Source: Winogradskya consettensis (GTDB lineage Bacteria; Actinomycetota; Actinomycetes; Mycobacteriales; Micromonosporaceae). Taken from it: 64,000 nucleotides of DNA. Position 1 is the stretch's first letter. Each line of letters opens with the position of its first letter. The stretch spans positions 62,001 through 126,000 of the forward strand of contig NZ_BOQP01000046.1 in assembly GCF_018332715.1 (NCBI RefSeq), written 5' to 3'. Shown piece after piece: positions 16,053 through 23,522 of the stretch. The notes beneath the pieces are model-generated. The model was not told the DNA's origin. It saw nothing but the letters and a program-made list of their open reading frames with translations, and made no database searches. A program made the position numbers and the translations under genes.

Positions 16053-16904
16053 CTACACAGCGTCCACGAACGTCAGGAGGGCGGCGGCGAGGGCTTCGGG
16101 TGCTTCCTGGGCCACGAGGTGCCCGACGCCATCGAGCTGGACGGCGGTGACGTTGCCCCTGGTCACCTGGCGGAGGGTCTGCGCGGTGAAGCCCGCGTTG
16201 ACGCCGTCGACGGCGAGGACCGGGACGGTCAGCGGGTGCGCCTCCGCGATCGCCCTGGTCGCGCCGTTGTCGGTGAAGATCGACCGGTACAGCCCCGAGG
16301 TGCCGGCCCAGCCGTCCGGCCCGGCGTACGACCGCACGAACTCGTCGAGGTCGGCTTCGGTGACGGCGCCCTCGGTCCTGCACATCATCGGGTACGCCCA
16401 GCCGGCGATCAGGTCCCGTTCGTGCCCGGACAGCAGCAACTGCGGGATGCCGGGGGCACCGAGGAAGCCGACGTGCCACGAGCCACCGTGGTTGACGTCG
16501 GCGAGCAGCTCCAGCCCGTACCCCGTGAGGGTGGTCTCGACGCCGGTGAAGCTGAGCACGTCACCGGGGTGGGTCGCGGCAAATTGAAAGACCGGCGGCC
16601 CGCTCGCGTCCTGGCACAGCACATGCACCGGGCCCGCACCGAGCTGCGCGACCAGGTGGTGCAGGTCCTCGGCGAGCGTGGCCGCCGAGAAGTCATCGCC
16701 GGCGTGGCTCGAGTCGCCGAACCCGCGCAGGTCGACGGCGAAGACCCGGTGGGTTTCGGCGAGCAGCGGGATCAGCTTGCGGAACGCCCACCAGGTCTCC
16801 GGCCAGCCGTGGACGAGCAGGATCGGCGACCCGGTCGTCCCGGCGGCGACGTAGTGCAACCGGGTGCCGTTCACGTCGGCGGTGTGGTGGGTGACGTCGG
16901 GCAT
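16053..16904 (-). CDS. Alpha/beta hydrolase, epoxide-hydrolase-like
   Basis: A 283-residue alpha/beta hydrolase. The oxyanion motif H-G-W-P-E-T-W (33-39) is the H-G-x-P pattern of epoxide hydrolases, and the nucleophile elbow reads C-Q-D-A-S-G, with Asp rather than Ser, as in epoxide hydrolases and haloalkane dehalogenases. A C-terminal G-V-G-H motif supplies the catalytic His and V-D-G-V-N-A-G lies near the acid position. Probable substrate class is an epoxide or halide; the exact one is unknown. Divergent from the MarR gene with paired palindromes between, so likely MarR-repressed. Confidence 0.82.
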   Translation of the reverse strand: MPDVTHHTADVNGTRLHYVAAGTTGSPILLVHGWPETWWAFRKLIPLLAETHRVFAVDLRGFGDSSHAGDDFSAATLAEDLHHLVAQLGAGPVHVLCQDASGPPVFQFAATHPGDVLSFTGVETTLTGYGLELLADVNHGGSWHVGFLGAPGIPQLLLSGHERDLIAGWAYPMMCRTEGAVTEADLDEFVRSYAGPDGWAGTSGLYRSIFTDNGATRAIAEAHPLTVPVLAVDGVNAGFTAQTLRQVTRGNVTAVQLDGVGHLVAQEAPEALAAALLTFVDAV

Positions 16905-16918
16905 TGGTATCTCCTCAA

Positions 16919-16963
16919 ATGGACAACCTGGCTGTCCGAAATTTAGACAGCCAGGTTGTCCAT
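16919..16963. promoter_or_regulatory. Paired MarR-type operators in a perfect 18-bp inverted repeat
   Basis: ATGGACAACCTGGCTGTC (16919-16936) is repeated exactly in inverted orientation at 16946-16963, with a 9-bp AT-rich spacer. Each arm contains its own near-palindrome, GACAACC-T-GGCTGTC, so two dimer sites lie 24 bp apart centre to centre. The element occupies the whole divergent promoter between hydrolase and MarR genes, starting 15 bp from the hydrolase ATG. Confidence 0.75.
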
Positions 16964-16987
16964 GTCAAGGACTTATACGCTGATCAC

Positions 16988-17467
16988 ATGTCCCGATCCG
17001 GCGCCGACCTGGCCCTGCTCCTCCTCGGCGGCTTCCGAACCCTCGCCGACCGCGCGGCGGTCGAGTTCGCCGCCCGCGGCTACGAGGACATCCGCCCGGT
17101 CCACGACTTCGCCCTCCAGGCGATCCTCACCGGCGCCGACAATGCCTCCGAGCTGGGCCGCCGCATGTCGGTCACCAAACAGTCGGCCGCCAAGACGATC
17201 GCCGTCCTCGAAGCCCGCGGCTACGTCGAACGCCGCCCCGACCCCACCGACCGCCGTCGCATGCACATCGAGGTCACCGATCGCGGTCACACCCTGCTGC
17301 GCGAAGGCGCCGCGATCTTCGACGACCTGCGCCGGCAATGGGAGACCCAGGTCGGAGCCGGCGCCGTCGAACAGCTGGAACGCACCCTGCGCCAACTGCT
17401 CGGCGACACCACCACCCGCCTCGACACCCCTGGCTGGCTCGTCCAGGACCTCGGCGGCGATTCCTAG
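16988..17467 (+). CDS. MarR-family transcriptional regulator
   Basis: A 159-residue winged-helix protein. The helix-turn-helix is A-S-E-L-G-R-R-M-S-V-T-K-Q-S-A-A-K-T-I (about 55-73) and the wing is R-R-P-D-P-T-D-R-R-R-M-H-I, typical of MarR. ATG 16988 is chosen over an upstream in-frame codon at 16904 because the latter would run through the inverted repeat. It probably represses the divergent hydrolase gene and itself through the site at 16919-16963. Its TAG stop shares three bases (CTAG) with the convergent cupin gene stop. Confidence 0.9.
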   Translation: MSRSGADLALLLLGGFRTLADRAAVEFAARGYEDIRPVHDFALQAILTGADNASELGRRMSVTKQSAAKTIAVLEARGYVERRPDPTDRRRMHIEVTDRGHTLLREGAAIFDDLRRQWETQVGAGAVEQLERTLRQLLGDTTTRLDTPGWLVQDLGGDS

Positions 17468-17940
17468 ACCCAGAACGTGTCGTGCCGCAGGAAGAACTCG
17501 GTGCGTTCCTCGTCGGACATCTGCGGGGTCGTCGCCACGCGTTCGAAGTAGTCCTCGCGCGGGGCGCCCGGCGAGAACAGGATGAGCATCGACGCGGGCT
17601 CACCGGACTCGTTGCGGAAGCCGTGGAGACCGCCCTCCGGCACGTACAGAAAATCTCCGGGGTTGCCCTCGATCCAGCGTTTGCCGTCGTAGAGCTGGAC
17701 CGACCCGGAGATCACGAAGAACGACTCCGACAGGGACCGGTGGAAGTGCGGGTCGGGCCCGCTCCGCGGCCCCTTGAAATCCCACCGGTAGAGGCCGAAC
17801 TTGCCGCCGGTGCTCGCACCGGTAGCCAGATAGCTGGCGGCCGTGGTCCGCTGATCGAGCTCAGGCGCGGCACCGGCCAGCCGGACCGTCGCCGACACCT
17901 CGCCGCCGTCGCCGAGATACTGCGCTTCGGGATAAGACAT
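17464..17940 (-). CDS. Cupin-domain protein
   Basis: A 158-residue protein with one cupin barrel. Motif 1 reads G-P-D-P-H-F-H-R-S-L-S-E-S-F-F-V-I-S-G (two His and a Glu as metal ligands, about 62-80) and motif 2 G-D-F-L-Y-V-P-E-G-G-L-H-G-F-R-N (third His). Metal ligands are complete, so a metal-dependent dioxygenase, isomerase or binding role is possible. Tail-to-tail with the MarR gene, sharing the CTAG stop. Confidence 0.8.
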   Translation of the reverse strand: MSYPEAQYLGDGGEVSATVRLAGAAPELDQRTTAASYLATGASTGGKFGLYRWDFKGPRSGPDPHFHRSLSESFFVISGSVQLYDGKRWIEGNPGDFLYVPEGGLHGFRNESGEPASMLILFSPGAPREDYFERVATTPQMSDEERTEFFLRHDTFWV

Positions 17941-18120
17941 CCCCCGACGCTAGCCGCACCCCCTGACAAAATCCGACCGGCACGATCGTGATCGTTCGTC
18001 CGGACCTGAGTGCCGGGCTTTATCCGTTCGGCACGTGGCAGGTGGCTATTCGACTCTCTGCAGTGGCTGTTGAGGTGAGAGCAAGTCAGTCGTGTGTGAG
18101 TTGTTTTGCGGCTGCGTCCA

Positions 18121-18462
18121 ATGCAGAGTGTGCCGGTGGCTTACCAACAGTCCTATATGCCGAAAAAGACGAATCATGTTCTGCATCTGCTTCTGACCCT
18201 GGTGACGTGCGGGTTCTGGGCGCCCGTGTGGCTGATCCTGGCGATCGTCAACGCGAATTCGAAAGGCGTCGTGACGACCTATACGACGGGCCAGCCGCCG
18301 CTGGCTGCCCCGTATCCGCCCCAGCAGTACGCGCCGCAGCCGTATCCGTCACCGCAGTACCAATCTCAGCCGTACCCGCCACAGCCTTACCCGTACCCGC
18401 AGCAGCCGATGCAGGCTCTGCCTCCGGCACCTCCCGCGCCTCCGCAATACCCGCATCAGTAG
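18121..18462 (+). CDS. Small membrane protein with Pro/Tyr/Gln-rich tail
   Basis: About 113 residues. A short N-terminus (K-K-T-N-H) leads into one hydrophobic hairpin H-V-L-H-L-L-L-T-L-V-T-C-G-F-W-A-P-V-W-L (about 18-43), a motif repeatedly seen in small actinobacterial membrane proteins, followed by a cytoplasmic or exported tail of repeated P-Y-P-P-Q/P-Q-P-Y units. The tail resembles those of septum- and secretion-associated membrane proteins. Function unknown. ATG 18121 is preferred, though TTG 18106 is also possible; no clear ribosome site. Confidence 0.6.
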   Translation: MQSVPVAYQQSYMPKKTNHVLHLLLTLVTCGFWAPVWLILAIVNANSKGVVTTYTTGQPPLAAPYPPQQYAPQPYPSPQYQSQPYPPQPYPYPQQPMQALPPAPPAPPQYPHQ

Positions 18463-18524
18463 CCGGATATATGTCGCGCGGGAGCCCGGCGTCGTGCTGA
18501 GAAATGGCATGGGGTCGGGTGTTG

Positions 18525-18962
18525 TCAGTTGCGGTACAACACGCGTACCCGGCCCAGGATTTGCAGAGCGACCGTGCCCGCCGCGCTCCGGATAGCCGGT
18601 AGGCGACGGGCCCGCGGTGAGGTTTTCCCGTCGTATCGCAAAGCTGCCTCGCGGGAGGCCAGCTCAGCCCCGGCCTCGCGCGGCAGTGCATCCCGCGAAA
18701 GCAGATCCCGTGCGAAATCCCAGCCGTCCCGCAGTGAGCCGTTGGTGGGCCGGGTTTCGGCCCACGCCGACCATTCCCGCAGCCAATCAGTGCCGAGGGC
18801 GGCGGACAGTGCGGGCCACTGCCCCGCGACCTCACCGGCACGCTTGCGCAGCAGCGCGACCCGCGCGATCTCCACCATCCGGCCGTCGAAACCGGCGGGC
18901 ACCGGTGCTCCCGAGGTCAGCGCCGCTACCAGCGCGGCCTGCCGGTCGGCGAGCGAACTCAC
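18525..18962 (-). CDS. Candidate MNIO partner protein (DUF2063-like)
   Basis: A 145-residue protein that is third in a coupled operon, its GTG start overlapping the DUF692 stop (GTGA). The first 100 residues follow the helical layout of the N-terminal domain of DUF2063-type partners of DUF692 enzymes: R-Q-A-A-L-V-A-A-L, a long helix A-R-V-A-L-L-R-K-R-A-G-E-V, W-P-A-L-S-A-A-L-G-T-D-W-L (cf. the L-G-x-x-F/W-L turn) and S-L-R-D-G-W-D-F-A-R. The C-terminus is basic. Similarity was judged by eye and is weak, so the partner role rests mainly on operon context. Confidence 0.6.
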   Translation of the reverse strand: MSSLADRQAALVAALTSGAPVPAGFDGRMVEIARVALLRKRAGEVAGQWPALSAALGTDWLREWSAWAETRPTNGSLRDGWDFARDLLSRDALPREAGAELASREAALRYDGKTSPRARRLPAIRSAAGTVALQILGRVRVLYRN

Positions 18963-19777
18963 CGCGTGACCGCCGGATAGCCCGAGGCCGCGGCGATGGC
19001 GTCCAGCTCCGCGGTGAGCTCGGCGGCCGGTGGGTAGTCGCCGTCGCGTTCCAGCATCAGGGCGGGAGGCCGGTGCAGGGAGCAGAGCGAGGCGACAAGA
19101 TCAAGGACTTCCTGGGGTACGGCCGCAGTGTGCGTGTCGTGGTAGACCCCGTCGTGCAGCGAGCCGCCCGCCACGTGGCAGTACGCGATTCGCTCGAGCG
19201 GGATACGGGAGAACAACGCGAGCGGGTCCGTGCCGCGGTTGAGTGCGTTCGCGTAGACGTTCGCCACGTCGAGCAGCAGGAGCGCGTCGGTCCGGTTCAG
19301 GATCTCGGTGAGGAAGGCACCCTCGTCGAGGTCGTCGTCGGGCCAGTCGAAGAGGGCCGCGATCGGTTCGAGGGCGAGGGGGATGTCGAGTGCGGCTTGC
19401 GTACGTTTCACGTTTGCCACCACCGCGTCGACCGATTCGCGGGTGCGGGGGACCGGCAGCAGGTGACCGGCCTCGACGCCGCCGGCGCGGACGAAGGCGA
19501 TGTGCTCGCTCACCAGGGGCGCGCCGAGCAGGGCGGCCGCCGCGGCCAGGTGTTCCACACGGGCGGGGTCGACCGGCTCGGCGCCGCCGAGGGACAGCCG
19601 GATGCCGTGCGGGACCACGGTCACCCCGCGGGAGAGCAGGGTTTCCAGGCCGGGAGGGAGGACGTCGTGGACCGACTCGGCGACCACCTCCACGAAGCGC
19701 AGGCCCGGGAGATGCTCCACGTAGCCGGCGATCTCGGGCCGCCAGCCGATGCCCACGCCGTACTCAACCGGTGTCAT
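18959..19777 (-). CDS. DUF692 multinuclear non-heme iron oxidase (MbnB/TglH family)
   Basis: A 272-residue TIM-barrel protein of the DUF692/MNIO family, whose known members (MbnB, TglH, ChrH) oxidatively modify cysteines of ribosomal peptides. Metal-ligand motifs are complete: P-H-G (H57), S-E-H-I-A-F (E91, H92), L-E-P-I (E137), L-L-D-V-A-N (D170, N173), C-H-V-A-G-G (H201), H-D-T-H (D214, H216) and L-E-R-D-G (E243). ATG 19777 overlaps the stop of the upstream membrane-protein gene (ATGA); a GTG three codons earlier is the alternative. Placed directly after a protein with a cysteine-containing tail, it probably acts on that tail; this is inference. Confidence 0.88.
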   Translation of the reverse strand: MTPVEYGVGIGWRPEIAGYVEHLPGLRFVEVVAESVHDVLPPGLETLLSRGVTVVPHGIRLSLGGAEPVDPARVEHLAAAAALLGAPLVSEHIAFVRAGGVEAGHLLPVPRTRESVDAVVANVKRTQAALDIPLALEPIAALFDWPDDDLDEGAFLTEILNRTDALLLLDVANVYANALNRGTDPLALFSRIPLERIAYCHVAGGSLHDGVYHDTHTAAVPQEVLDLVASLCSLHRPPALMLERDGDYPPAAELTAELDAIAAASGYPAVTR

Positions 19778-20679
19778 CCGCCGCACCCGCCGCCACCACA
19801 GCCGCCGCCGCCACCGCAGGAGCTGGAACCGGAGCTGCAGCTGGAGCCGGAGTTGTCGGAGGTGAAGTTGCTGCCGCTGCCCGAGGAGCCGATCCCCAGC
19901 ACGGACTGCCGCTGCACCTCGGCCTCCGCGGCGAACGACGGGTCCATGTCGTAGAGCGACGCCGCCCCGAACAGCGCCACGCCCATCGCTGCGCCGGTCG
20001 CGCCGTATGTCGCGTACGACGGCTTCTGCCCGGGGTTGAGGTAGCTGTGCTGACCGCGCAGCTTGATCATGTCCTTGATGGCCGCCTCGGTGGCCCAGCG
20101 GTTCTTCTTACGCATCGTCAGGGCGAGCGCGGTCGCTGCGAAGACCAGGACGAACAGGAACGCCGTCGGCTTGTGGTTGATCTCGCCGGCGATGAGCCGG
20201 GCGACGCCGATCACGACCAGCGCGACCGGGGCGAACACCCAGAGCCGGGCGGCCTTCACCTGGGCCGGGCTCACCGCGTGCCCACTCTGTTCCAGACCGG
20301 ACTGCAGCTGGTCGAGCGCCGACGCGACCCACTGGTCCTTGTCCAGGTCACGGGCGCGCAGGCGATGCCCGGCGGCGTTCCAGACGGCGGTGTCGAGCGG
20401 GGTCACACCCGCCGGTAGCCGCTGCGTCTGCGCCAGCGTCTTGTCGGGCGAGGTGCCGAGCACGCCCGCCCCGCGCAGCCCGGCGAGCGAGGAGTAGAGC
20501 GCCAGCCGCCGGCCACCGTTGAGATAGGCGACCTGCTGCGGGCCGAGCGCGGCCACGGAGGTGTGCCGGCTGCCCCCGAACAGGACCTTGCGGTGCGCCG
20601 CCGCTAGAACGCCCACCGCGACGAGGGCCACGACATACCAGAGCAGGAAGGTCGGACCAGAGATCCCCCACGTGTCCAT
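19774..20679 (-). CDS. TIGR04222-type membrane protein with Ser/Gly/Cys tail
   Basis: A 301-residue protein. Hydrophobic spans lie near 9-28, 146-164, 171-189 and 226-242; between the first and second is a soluble segment with V-A-Y-L-N-G-G-R-R-L-A (50-60), the hallmark of TIGR04222 proteins. The last 40 residues are low-complexity Ser/Gly with four cysteines (281, 288, 294, 299) spaced six, five and four residues apart, ending C-G-G. These are the only cysteines in the protein. Families with this domain are known for tails of this sort. Followed by a DUF692 oxidase whose start overlaps its stop, it is a plausible modification substrate; the tail side of the membrane is not determined. Confidence 0.8.
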   Translation of the reverse strand: MDTWGISGPTFLLWYVVALVAVGVLAAAHRKVLFGGSRHTSVAALGPQQVAYLNGGRRLALYSSLAGLRGAGVLGTSPDKTLAQTQRLPAGVTPLDTAVWNAAGHRLRARDLDKDQWVASALDQLQSGLEQSGHAVSPAQVKAARLWVFAPVALVVIGVARLIAGEINHKPTAFLFVLVFAATALALTMRKKNRWATEAAIKDMIKLRGQHSYLNPGQKPSYATYGATGAAMGVALFGAASLYDMDPSFAAEAEVQRQSVLGIGSSGSGSNFTSDNSGSSCSSGSSSCGGGGGCGGGGCGG

Positions 20680-20712
20680 GCCCTCATTGTGCAGGTCAGT
20701 GCAACAGCGAGG

Positions 20713-21288
20713 TCACGACCGCCTGACAGCTTCCTCCACGACGTCCAGGACGCGGCTCAGCTCGCCGGCCGGGCGGCCGGTGGCGAGGTGCAGGACGAGG
20801 CCGTCGTACGCCAGCTCCAGGAACTGGGTCAGGACTTCTACGGGTACGTCGTCGCGGAGCACACCGGCGTCACGCTGGCGTTCCAGGCGTTCGCGGGTGG
20901 CGGAGGCGATGGCGGCGGAGCGTTCGGCCCAGCGTTTGGCGAACTCGGGGTCGGTGCGCAGCCGGCGGGATACCTCCAGCTGGCTGCCGAGCCAGCCGGC
21001 GGTGTCACCGCTCGCCCCGGCACGATCGAGAAGATCCCTCATGACCTGGACCAGGCCGTTGCGGGCGACCGTCTCGACCATCGCGGCGGCGTCGTCCTCG
21101 GCCACCGCGAGGAAGAGGGAATCCTTGTCACGAAAATGGTGGAAAATCGCGCCGCGCGAGAGGCCGGTAGCCTCTTCGAGACGGCGGACGGTCGCACCCT
21201 CGTAGCCGTAGCGCGCGAAGCAGCCACGGGCCGCCCCGAGGATCTCGTGGCGGCGGGCCTCTAGCTGGTCCTGGCTTACCCTGGGCAC
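20713..21288 (-). CDS. acnR: TetR-family repressor, AcnR-like
   Basis: A 191-residue TetR protein with N-terminus R-R-H-E-I-L-G-A-A-R-G-C-F-A-R-Y-G-Y-E-G and recognition helix L-S-R-G-A-I-F-H-H-F-R-D-K. The E-G-A-T-V-R-R-L-E-E-A-T-G segment and the C-terminal layout match the corynebacterial/mycobacterial aconitase repressor AcnR. In those genomes acnR sits beside acn; here acnA is 6.4 kb away with other genes between. Start GTG 21288. The TIGR04222 operon begins 33 bp downstream on the same strand and might be read through from it. Confidence 0.8.
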   Translation of the reverse strand: MPRVSQDQLEARRHEILGAARGCFARYGYEGATVRRLEEATGLSRGAIFHHFRDKDSLFLAVAEDDAAAMVETVARNGLVQVMRDLLDRAGASGDTAGWLGSQLEVSRRLRTDPEFAKRWAERSAAIASATRERLERQRDAGVLRDDVPVEVLTQFLELAYDGLVLHLATGRPAGELSRVLDVVEEAVRRS

Positions 21289-21462
21289 GCGTCCGATGGT
21301 GTCACGCCGGTGACGGCGCTTGCAATCCGTACGTACGGCTTGGCATCCGCGTCACACCGGGGCCGCAGCCACGTCACATCGTGCGAAAAGTGCCTTGTCG
21401 GCCTGGCGTTGTTAACACTCACGGGCTGTTCGCTGCCGTATTCACTCACGTACAGTGCGCGG

Positions 21463-22110
21463 GTGCCTCTCGTCTTCCTCGCACTGGATGACACCCTGCT
21501 CGACCGCAGCGGTGCGTTCAAACTGTGGGCGAAAGGCTTCCTCGACGAGATCGGCGCCCCGCACGCGGACCTCGACTGGCTGCTCTCCGTCGACGCCGAC
21601 GGCCTCACCTCCCGCTGGGACCTCGCCGACTCGATCCGCGACCGTTACCAGCTGGACATCCCCTCGATCGACCTGCTGGACGAGCTGCACGAGGGCCCGG
21701 CGGCGTACGAGAGGCTCGATCCGCTCGTCGCCTGTGCCCTGCAGATCGCGGGCGACGCGGGCTGGGTGCCCGTCGTGGTCACCAACGGCCCGCACGAGCA
21801 GCAGGAGGGCCGCATCCGGCGCACCGGCCTGGACCGCTATGTCGCCGACTGGGTGATTTCGGAGCAGGCCGGCGTCAGCAAACCCAACCCGCGGATCTTC
21901 GCCCTCGCCGCCCAGCGGGTCCGGATGCGCCTCGGCGGTGCCTGGATCGTCGGCGACAGCCCCGAGGCCGACATCGGCGGCGCCGCGGCCATGGGCCTGC
22001 CCAGCGTCTGGCTGCACCGCGGCCGCGACTGGATCGACAAGCGGTTCGCCCCCACGCGGGTGGTCGGCAACGTGATCCAGGGCCTCTCCGCGATCATGAT
22101 CCCGCGCTGA
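21463..22110 (+). CDS. HAD-superfamily protein lacking the nucleophilic Asp
   Basis: A 215-residue HAD protein of the cap-type I class. Motif II (V-V-V-T-N-G), motif III Lys (V-S-K-P-N-P) and motif IV (G-D-S-P-E-A-D-I) are intact. Motif I reads F-L-A-L-D-D-T-L: the first Asp of the D-x-D-x-T signature, the phosphoryl-accepting nucleophile, is Ala (codon GCA). Unless the start region is misread, it should not form the phospho-aspartate and may be a pseudoenzyme or sensor. GTG 21463 is used because the HAD fold begins there; the frame upstream (from 21310) has no family match. Neighbour of the RIO kinase gene. Confidence 0.8.
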   Translation: MPLVFLALDDTLLDRSGAFKLWAKGFLDEIGAPHADLDWLLSVDADGLTSRWDLADSIRDRYQLDIPSIDLLDELHEGPAAYERLDPLVACALQIAGDAGWVPVVVTNGPHEQQEGRIRRTGLDRYVADWVISEQAGVSKPNPRIFALAAQRVRMRLGGAWIVGDSPEADIGGAAAMGLPSVWLHRGRDWIDKRFAPTRVVGNVIQGLSAIMIPR

Positions 22111-22120
22111 ATTAAATCGG

Positions 22121-22150
22121 TTGCGCGCCGATCGGGCGGCTCGCTAACTT
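22121..22150 (+). promoter_or_regulatory. Candidate promoter for the RIO kinase unit
   Basis: TTGCGC (22121-22126) and TAACTT (22145-22150) with 18-bp spacing. Transcription from about 22157 would give a leader holding the short ORF at 22200 before the kinase start. The palindrome GTCGAC occurs twice within that leader (22157-22175 region). Confidence 0.4.
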
Positions 22151-22199
22151 GATCGCGTCGACCCAATGCGTCGACTCGGAGATGAAGGAGGTGGGACCC

Positions 22200-22346
22200 A
22201 TGGCTGTCTTCTCGCTGTGCCGTGCCCAGACAAACCCTTGCTTCATCTCTGAGGAGACCCTCCAGTGCGAGAGCACGACTCTTTCGGCCCGGCAACGATC
22301 CGCCGCGGCCGCCGCAAGTTCGACGACGACGAGCCTCGTTCCGTAA
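22200..22346 (+). CDS. Short upstream ORF overlapping the RIO kinase start
   Basis: A 48-codon frame starting at ATG 22200 behind the best ribosome site in the region (AAGGAGGTGG, 5-nt spacing). It overlaps the kinase start at 22265 in another frame, and the kinase ribosome site GAGGAG lies inside it. Its first 22 codons (M-A-V-F-S-L-C-R-A-Q-T-N-P-C-F) have poor third-position GC, and later codons simply follow the kinase in another frame. It could be a translated leader coupling translation to the kinase rather than a functional peptide. Confidence 0.4.
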   Translation: MAVFSLCRAQTNPCFISEETLQCESTTLSARQRSAAAAASSTTTSLVP

Positions 22347-23173
22347 AACGCGAGCCGCGTTTGACCGAGGACCCCGACCTTCCCGACACCGGCGATCGCT
22401 GGTCGACCTGGGATTCCGCCCTGACCGGCCCGGAGCCGTACCCCGACTGGGTCCGCACCGAGCACGGGGCGACCGACACCGAGCTCGGGATGCTCAAAAC
22501 CGGCAAGGAAGCCGACGTCTTCCTGGTCCGCCGCGAGCTACCCGCCACGGGCCAGACCAGCATGCTGGCCGCCAAGCGATACCGCGACGGCGACCACCGC
22601 CTCTTCCACCGCGACGCCGGCTACCTCGAAGGGCGCCGGGTCCGCCGCTCCCGGGAGATGCGGGCCATGACCAACCGCACGGCGTTCGGCAAGGAACTGA
22701 TCGCCGGCCAGTGGGCGGCCGCCGAGTTCGACGCGCTGTCCCGGCTGTGGCGGGTCGGCCAGGAGGGCGGCACGATCTCGGTGCCGTACCCCGTGCAGCT
22801 GATCGGCACGGAACTCATGCTGGAATTCATCGGCAACTGGGAGACCGGTGAGGCGGCACCCCGGCTCGCCCAGGTCCGCCCGGACCCCGACGGTCTCGCC
22901 GACCTCTGGCGCCAGATGGTCGACGCCCTCAGCGTCCTCGCCCGCGCCCAGATCGCCCACGGCGACCTGTCGCCCTACAACACCCTGGTCCACGACGGCC
23001 GCCTGGTCATCATCGACCTGCCCCAGGTGGTCGACCTGATCGCCAACCCCCAGGGCGCCGACTTCCTCACCCGCGACGTCCGCAACGTCGCGGCGTGGTT
23101 CACCGCCCGCGGCCTGCACCCCGACGTCGACGAACTGGTCGAACGCCTGCAGTACGAAGCCGGCCTGCGCTGA
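22265..23173 (+). CDS. RIO1-type serine/threonine kinase
   Basis: A 302-residue atypical kinase. After a charged 60-residue N-terminus comes the glycine-loop L-K-T-G-K-E-A-D-V-F-L-V, the nucleotide lysine A-A-K-R-Y, the catalytic loop H-G-D-L-S-P-Y-N (Asp base, Asn metal ligand) and the metal motif I-I-D-L-P-Q. All are RIO signatures; the activation segment is short as in the family. RIO proteins function in ribosome maturation in archaea and eukaryotes; the bacterial role is less clear. Start GTG 22265 has a GAGGAG site 8 nt upstream and lies within the short upstream ORF. Confidence 0.88.
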   Translation: MREHDSFGPATIRRGRRKFDDDEPRSVKREPRLTEDPDLPDTGDRWSTWDSALTGPEPYPDWVRTEHGATDTELGMLKTGKEADVFLVRRELPATGQTSMLAAKRYRDGDHRLFHRDAGYLEGRRVRRSREMRAMTNRTAFGKELIAGQWAAAEFDALSRLWRVGQEGGTISVPYPVQLIGTELMLEFIGNWETGEAAPRLAQVRPDPDGLADLWRQMVDALSVLARAQIAHGDLSPYNTLVHDGRLVIIDLPQVVDLIANPQGADFLTRDVRNVAAWFTARGLHPDVDELVERLQYEAGLR

Positions 23174-23219
23174 ACGCCGGTCCCGGCCCGCTCTTGTCAC
23201 AAGGCGGGCCGGGTCTGCG

Positions 23220-23465
23220 TCACTGCAGGTAACCCTCGACCTCACCGGCACTGTGCGCCTGCTCGGTGTCCGGGTTGTTCCCGAACTCCCGCGCGGCCCG
23301 CCGCCGGCGCAACAGATCCCAGCACTGGTCCAGCGCCACTTCGAGCTCCTGCAACCGGGCGTGCTCCTCGGTGGCGCTCAGCTTGCCGTCGGCCAGCTGC
23401 GTGCGCAGCGTATGCTCCTCGTCGACCAGGCCGTGGATCCGGCCCAGCACCTCTTTGTCATCCAT
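23220..23465 (-). CDS. DUF2630 family protein
   Basis: An 81-residue acidic, wholly helical protein: I-H-G-L-V-D-E-E-H-T-L-R near the start, then two heptad-patterned helices with H-A-R-L-Q-E-L-E-V-A-L-D-Q-C-W-D-L-L-R-R-R-R and a short tail containing F-G-N-N-P-D. This matches DUF2630, a small actinobacterial family of unknown function, probably a coiled-coil hairpin. Converges with the RIO kinase gene. Confidence 0.82.
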   Translation of the reverse strand: MDDKEVLGRIHGLVDEEHTLRTQLADGKLSATEEHARLQELEVALDQCWDLLRRRRAAREFGNNPDTEQAHSAGEVEGYLQ

Positions 23466-23522
23466 GCCGCGAAGCCTAGATCAAAGTCAAGATCAGGAGC
23501 CTGCGACCACTGCGATGTGAGT

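Noticed and set aside
21310..21462. N-terminal extension of the HAD gene
   Set aside because: The extension has no homology-like features and would overlap the acnR promoter; GTG 21463 begins the HAD fold.
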